Position numbers and translations under genes: made by a program. From Desulfobacteraceae bacterium (GTDB lineage: Bacteria > Desulfobacterota > Desulfobacteria > Desulfobacterales > BuS5), in assembly GCA_030642865.1 (NCBI GenBank), contig DAOWMW010000054.1, forward strand, positions 1-7,898: DNA of 7,898 nt. The letters run 5' to 3'. Position 1 is the stretch's first letter. The number at the start of each line of letters is the position of its first letter. The notes under the pieces are model-generated. The model saw nothing but the letters and a program-made list of their open reading frames with translations. It was not told the origin of the DNA and ran no database searches. Shown here one piece after another: positions 5,881 to 7,898 of the stretch.

Positions 5881-5892
5881 AGGAGATTCGGG

Positions 5893-7898
5893 ATGAGTTC
5901 AAGCCTGTTCAGCAAAGGATATGAACCCCATGATGTTGAGAAACGGTGGTATGATTACTGGGAAAAAGAAGGATTGTTTGAAGCTGATGAAAAAAGAGAG
6001 GGGCAAGCTTATTCCATAGTAATTCCTCCACCCAATGTGACCGGGGTTCTTCACATGGGACATGCTTTAAATGTTACAATGCAGGATATCCTTTGCAGAT
6101 ACAGAAGACTCCGGGGGGATAATGTTCTCTGGATGCCTGGAACTGACCATGCCGGCATTGCCACCCAAAATGTTGTGGAACGGAATTTGAGCGCCAAAGG
6201 AATCAGCCGGGATCAACTGGGAAGAGAAAAATTTATAGAGGCTGTATGGGAATGGCGTAAAGAGTACGGGGGGTCCATTATCAACCAGTTAAAACGTCTT
6301 GGAGCTTCATGCGACTGGAAGCGGGAGCGTTTTACCATGGATGAAGGGCTTTCTGCTGCTGTACGAAAAGTATTTGTTACTCTTTATGAAGAAGGGCTTA
6401 TTTATCGCGGGGATTACATAATAAACTGGTGTCCACGCTGCAATACAGCTTTGTCTGACCTTGAAGTTGATCACAAAGAGACCCAGGGGTATATATATTA
6501 TATCAGATATCCTTACCCTGACAACTCCGGGGGTCTTGTTGTGGCAACAACAAGGCCGGAAACCATGTTCGGAGATACCGGGGTTGCTTTGAATCCTGAT
6601 GATGAAAGATACCAAAATATCGGTACTGATAATGTTGTTTTGCCTTTAACAGACAGGCTGATTCCCATAATAAAAGATCATTATGTGGATATCTCTTTTG
6701 GCACCGGTGCATTAAAAATCACTCCTGCCCATGATCCCAATGACTTTGAGATTGGACAGCGTCATGATCTTCCTTCTATTAAAACAATAGATGATAATGG
6801 AAGAATGATGTCACCGGCTGGTATCTTTGAAGGCCAGGAACGATTTAAATGCAGAAAGGGAGTTGTAAAACTCCTTAAACAAAAAGGTCTTCTTGTAAAG
6901 ACTGAACCCTACACCCATGGCGTGGGACATTGCTACCGATGCAAAACAGTTGTTGAGCCGAATTTATCTAAACAATGGTTTGTTAAAGTCCGTCCACTGG
7001 CAAAAAAAGCAATTGAAGCTGTGAAAAAAAATGAAACCAGAATAATACCTGAAACATGGCGAAAAACATATTTTAACTGGATGGATAACATTAAAGACTG
7101 GTGTATCTCGCGCCAAATATGGTGGGGGCATCAAATTCCGGCATGGACATGTGATCAATGCGGAAGACTTATTGTTGCCATTGAGCCTCCTGAAATATGC
7201 GTTGCCTGCGGGGGCAAAACTCTTACACAGGATCCTGATGTCCTGGATACATGGTTCAGCTCTGCGCTCTGGCCTTTTTCAACCATGGGCTGGCCAAATA
7301 ATACAGACCTTTTGAAAAAGTTTTACCCCACCTCAGTCCTCATCACAGGCTTTGACATACTCTTTTTCTGGGTTGCCCGCATGATGATGACGGGAATACA
7401 TATGATGGGGGATGTACCATTTAAAGATGTTTATATTCATGCTTTGGTCAGAGATGAAAACGGAAAAAAAATGAGCAAATCAAAGGGTAATGTCATAGAT
7501 CCTTTAACCGTAATAGAGCAATACGGGACAGATGCCTTTCGATTTACCCTTGCAGCTTTTGCTGCCCAGGGAAGAGATATCAAAATGTCTGAAAAACGTG
7601 TGGAAGGGTATCGCCATTTTATAAATAAATTATGGAATGCCTCTCGTTTTGCCATGATGCACATAACAGATACAAGTGATATACAGACTTTTGATTCATT
7701 GGACGTAAAAGCTTTATCCCTCCCTGACAAATGGATTTTATCAAGGTTGCAATCCGTTGCAAAAGAGGTGGCCCATGCCCTGGACAATTACAAATTCAAT
7801 GATGCAGCAGGAACATTATATCAATTTGTATGGCATGAGTTTTGTGACTGGTACCTTGAGGCTATAAAGCCTGTCCTTTACAGCGAAGGGGAATCTGA
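5893..7898 (+). CDS. valS: valyl-tRNA synthetase, 3' end beyond window
   Basis: This class I aminoacyl-tRNA synthetase charges tRNA-Val in the cytoplasm. The start ATG 5893 has AGGAG (5881-5885) 7 nt upstream, and 668 complete codons are present of a protein usually around 870-950 residues. The signature HMGH (54-57) follows PPPNVTGVL, and KMSKS lies at 526-530 with the catalytic lysines. The CP1 editing domain includes ATTRPETMFGDTG (from 218), which removes mischarged threonine. Cysteine pairs occur in WCPRC (179-183), HCYRC and a later CDQC/CVAC pair, suggesting zinc sites as in Thermus-type ValS. ISRQIWWGHQIPAW and DVLDTWFSSALWPFSTMGW are typical of the family. The anticodon-binding domain begins near LPDKWILSRLQ shortly before the window ends. 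No internal defects were seen. Confidence 0.97.
   Translation, partial: MSSSLFSKGYEPHDVEKRWYDYWEKEGLFEADEKREGQAYSIVIPPPNVTGVLHMGHALNVTMQDILCRYRRLRGDNVLWMPGTDHAGIATQNVVERNLSAKGISRDQLGREKFIEAVWEWRKEYGGSIINQLKRLGASCDWKRERFTMDEGLSAAVRKVFVTLYEEGLIYRGDYIINWCPRCNTALSDLEVDHKETQGYIYYIRYPYPDNSGGLVVATTRPETMFGDTGVALNPDDERYQNIGTDNVVLPLTDRLIPIIKDHYVDISFGTGALKITPAHDPNDFEIGQRHDLPSIKTIDDNGRMMSPAGIFEGQERFKCRKGVVKLLKQKGLLVKTEPYTHGVGHCYRCKTVVEPNLSKQWFVKVRPLAKKAIEAVKKNETRIIPETWRKTYFNWMDNIKDWCISRQIWWGHQIPAWTCDQCGRLIVAIEPPEICVACGGKTLTQDPDVLDTWFSSALWPFSTMGWPNNTDLLKKFYPTSVLITGFDILFFWVARMMMTGIHMMGDVPFKDVYIHALVRDENGKKMSKSKGNVIDPLTVIEQYGTDAFRFTLAAFAAQGRDIKMSEKRVEGYRHFINKLWNASRFAMMHITDTSDIQTFDSLDVKALSLPDKWILSRLQSVAKEVAHALDNYKFNDAAGTLYQFVWHEFCDWYLEAIKPVLYSEGES

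Noticed and set aside
7437..7787. 116-codon minus-strand ORF opposite valS
   Set aside because: It overlaps the KMSKS and anticodon-domain coding region of valS in antisense and has no supporting motif.

Overview
The window is AT-rich bacterial chromosome with short intergenic gaps, purine-rich Shine-Dalgarno sites and proteins of a type common in anaerobic sulfate reducers (Desulfobacterota, Desulfobacteraceae-like). That assignment is an impression from protein style and gene content, not a database result.

Left part (1-1134, minus strand in gene sense): a near-perfect 108-bp palindromic element (5-112) lies just beyond a short truncated membrane-protein fragment (120-233). Next comes a NorQ/CbbQ-type MoxR AAA+ ATPase gene (329-1134). 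Its last third is in another reading frame because of a one-base shift near 571-577, and no NorD partner follows it. This side looks like decaying or rearranged sequence, unless the frameshift is a sequencing error.

Middle part (1198-5455, plus strand): divergent promoters whose -10 elements overlap separate norQ from a same-strand row of four genes. These are a TraB/PrgY-type membrane protein, a class V PLP-dependent aminotransferase-like enzyme without the desulfurase cysteine, a 12-helix MFS carrier of the oxalate/formate or monocarboxylate type, and a DtxR/MntR-family metal-dependent repressor. The first two are separated by 30 bp. A 75-bp MITE-like insertion with 9-bp target duplications sits between the second and third. 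The regulator has its own near-consensus promoter in the gap after the MFS gene, which fixes its start at 5018 rather than 4988.

Right part (5456-7898): a 437-bp gap holds a small inverted repeat, a 58-bp element with GTAA...TTAC ends and near-8-bp flanking repeats (IS66-like termini), a sigma-70-type promoter, and a structured leader of about 190 nt. The leader ends in a strong intrinsic terminator directly before the valS ribosome-binding site. This layout implies transcription attenuation of valS, yet I see no T-box consensus and no valine-rich leader peptide. valS runs off the window end after 668 complete codons.

No rRNA, tRNA, CRISPR array or complete transposase gene was seen. The strongest candidates for something undescribed are the valS leader and the three unrelated palindromic elements.
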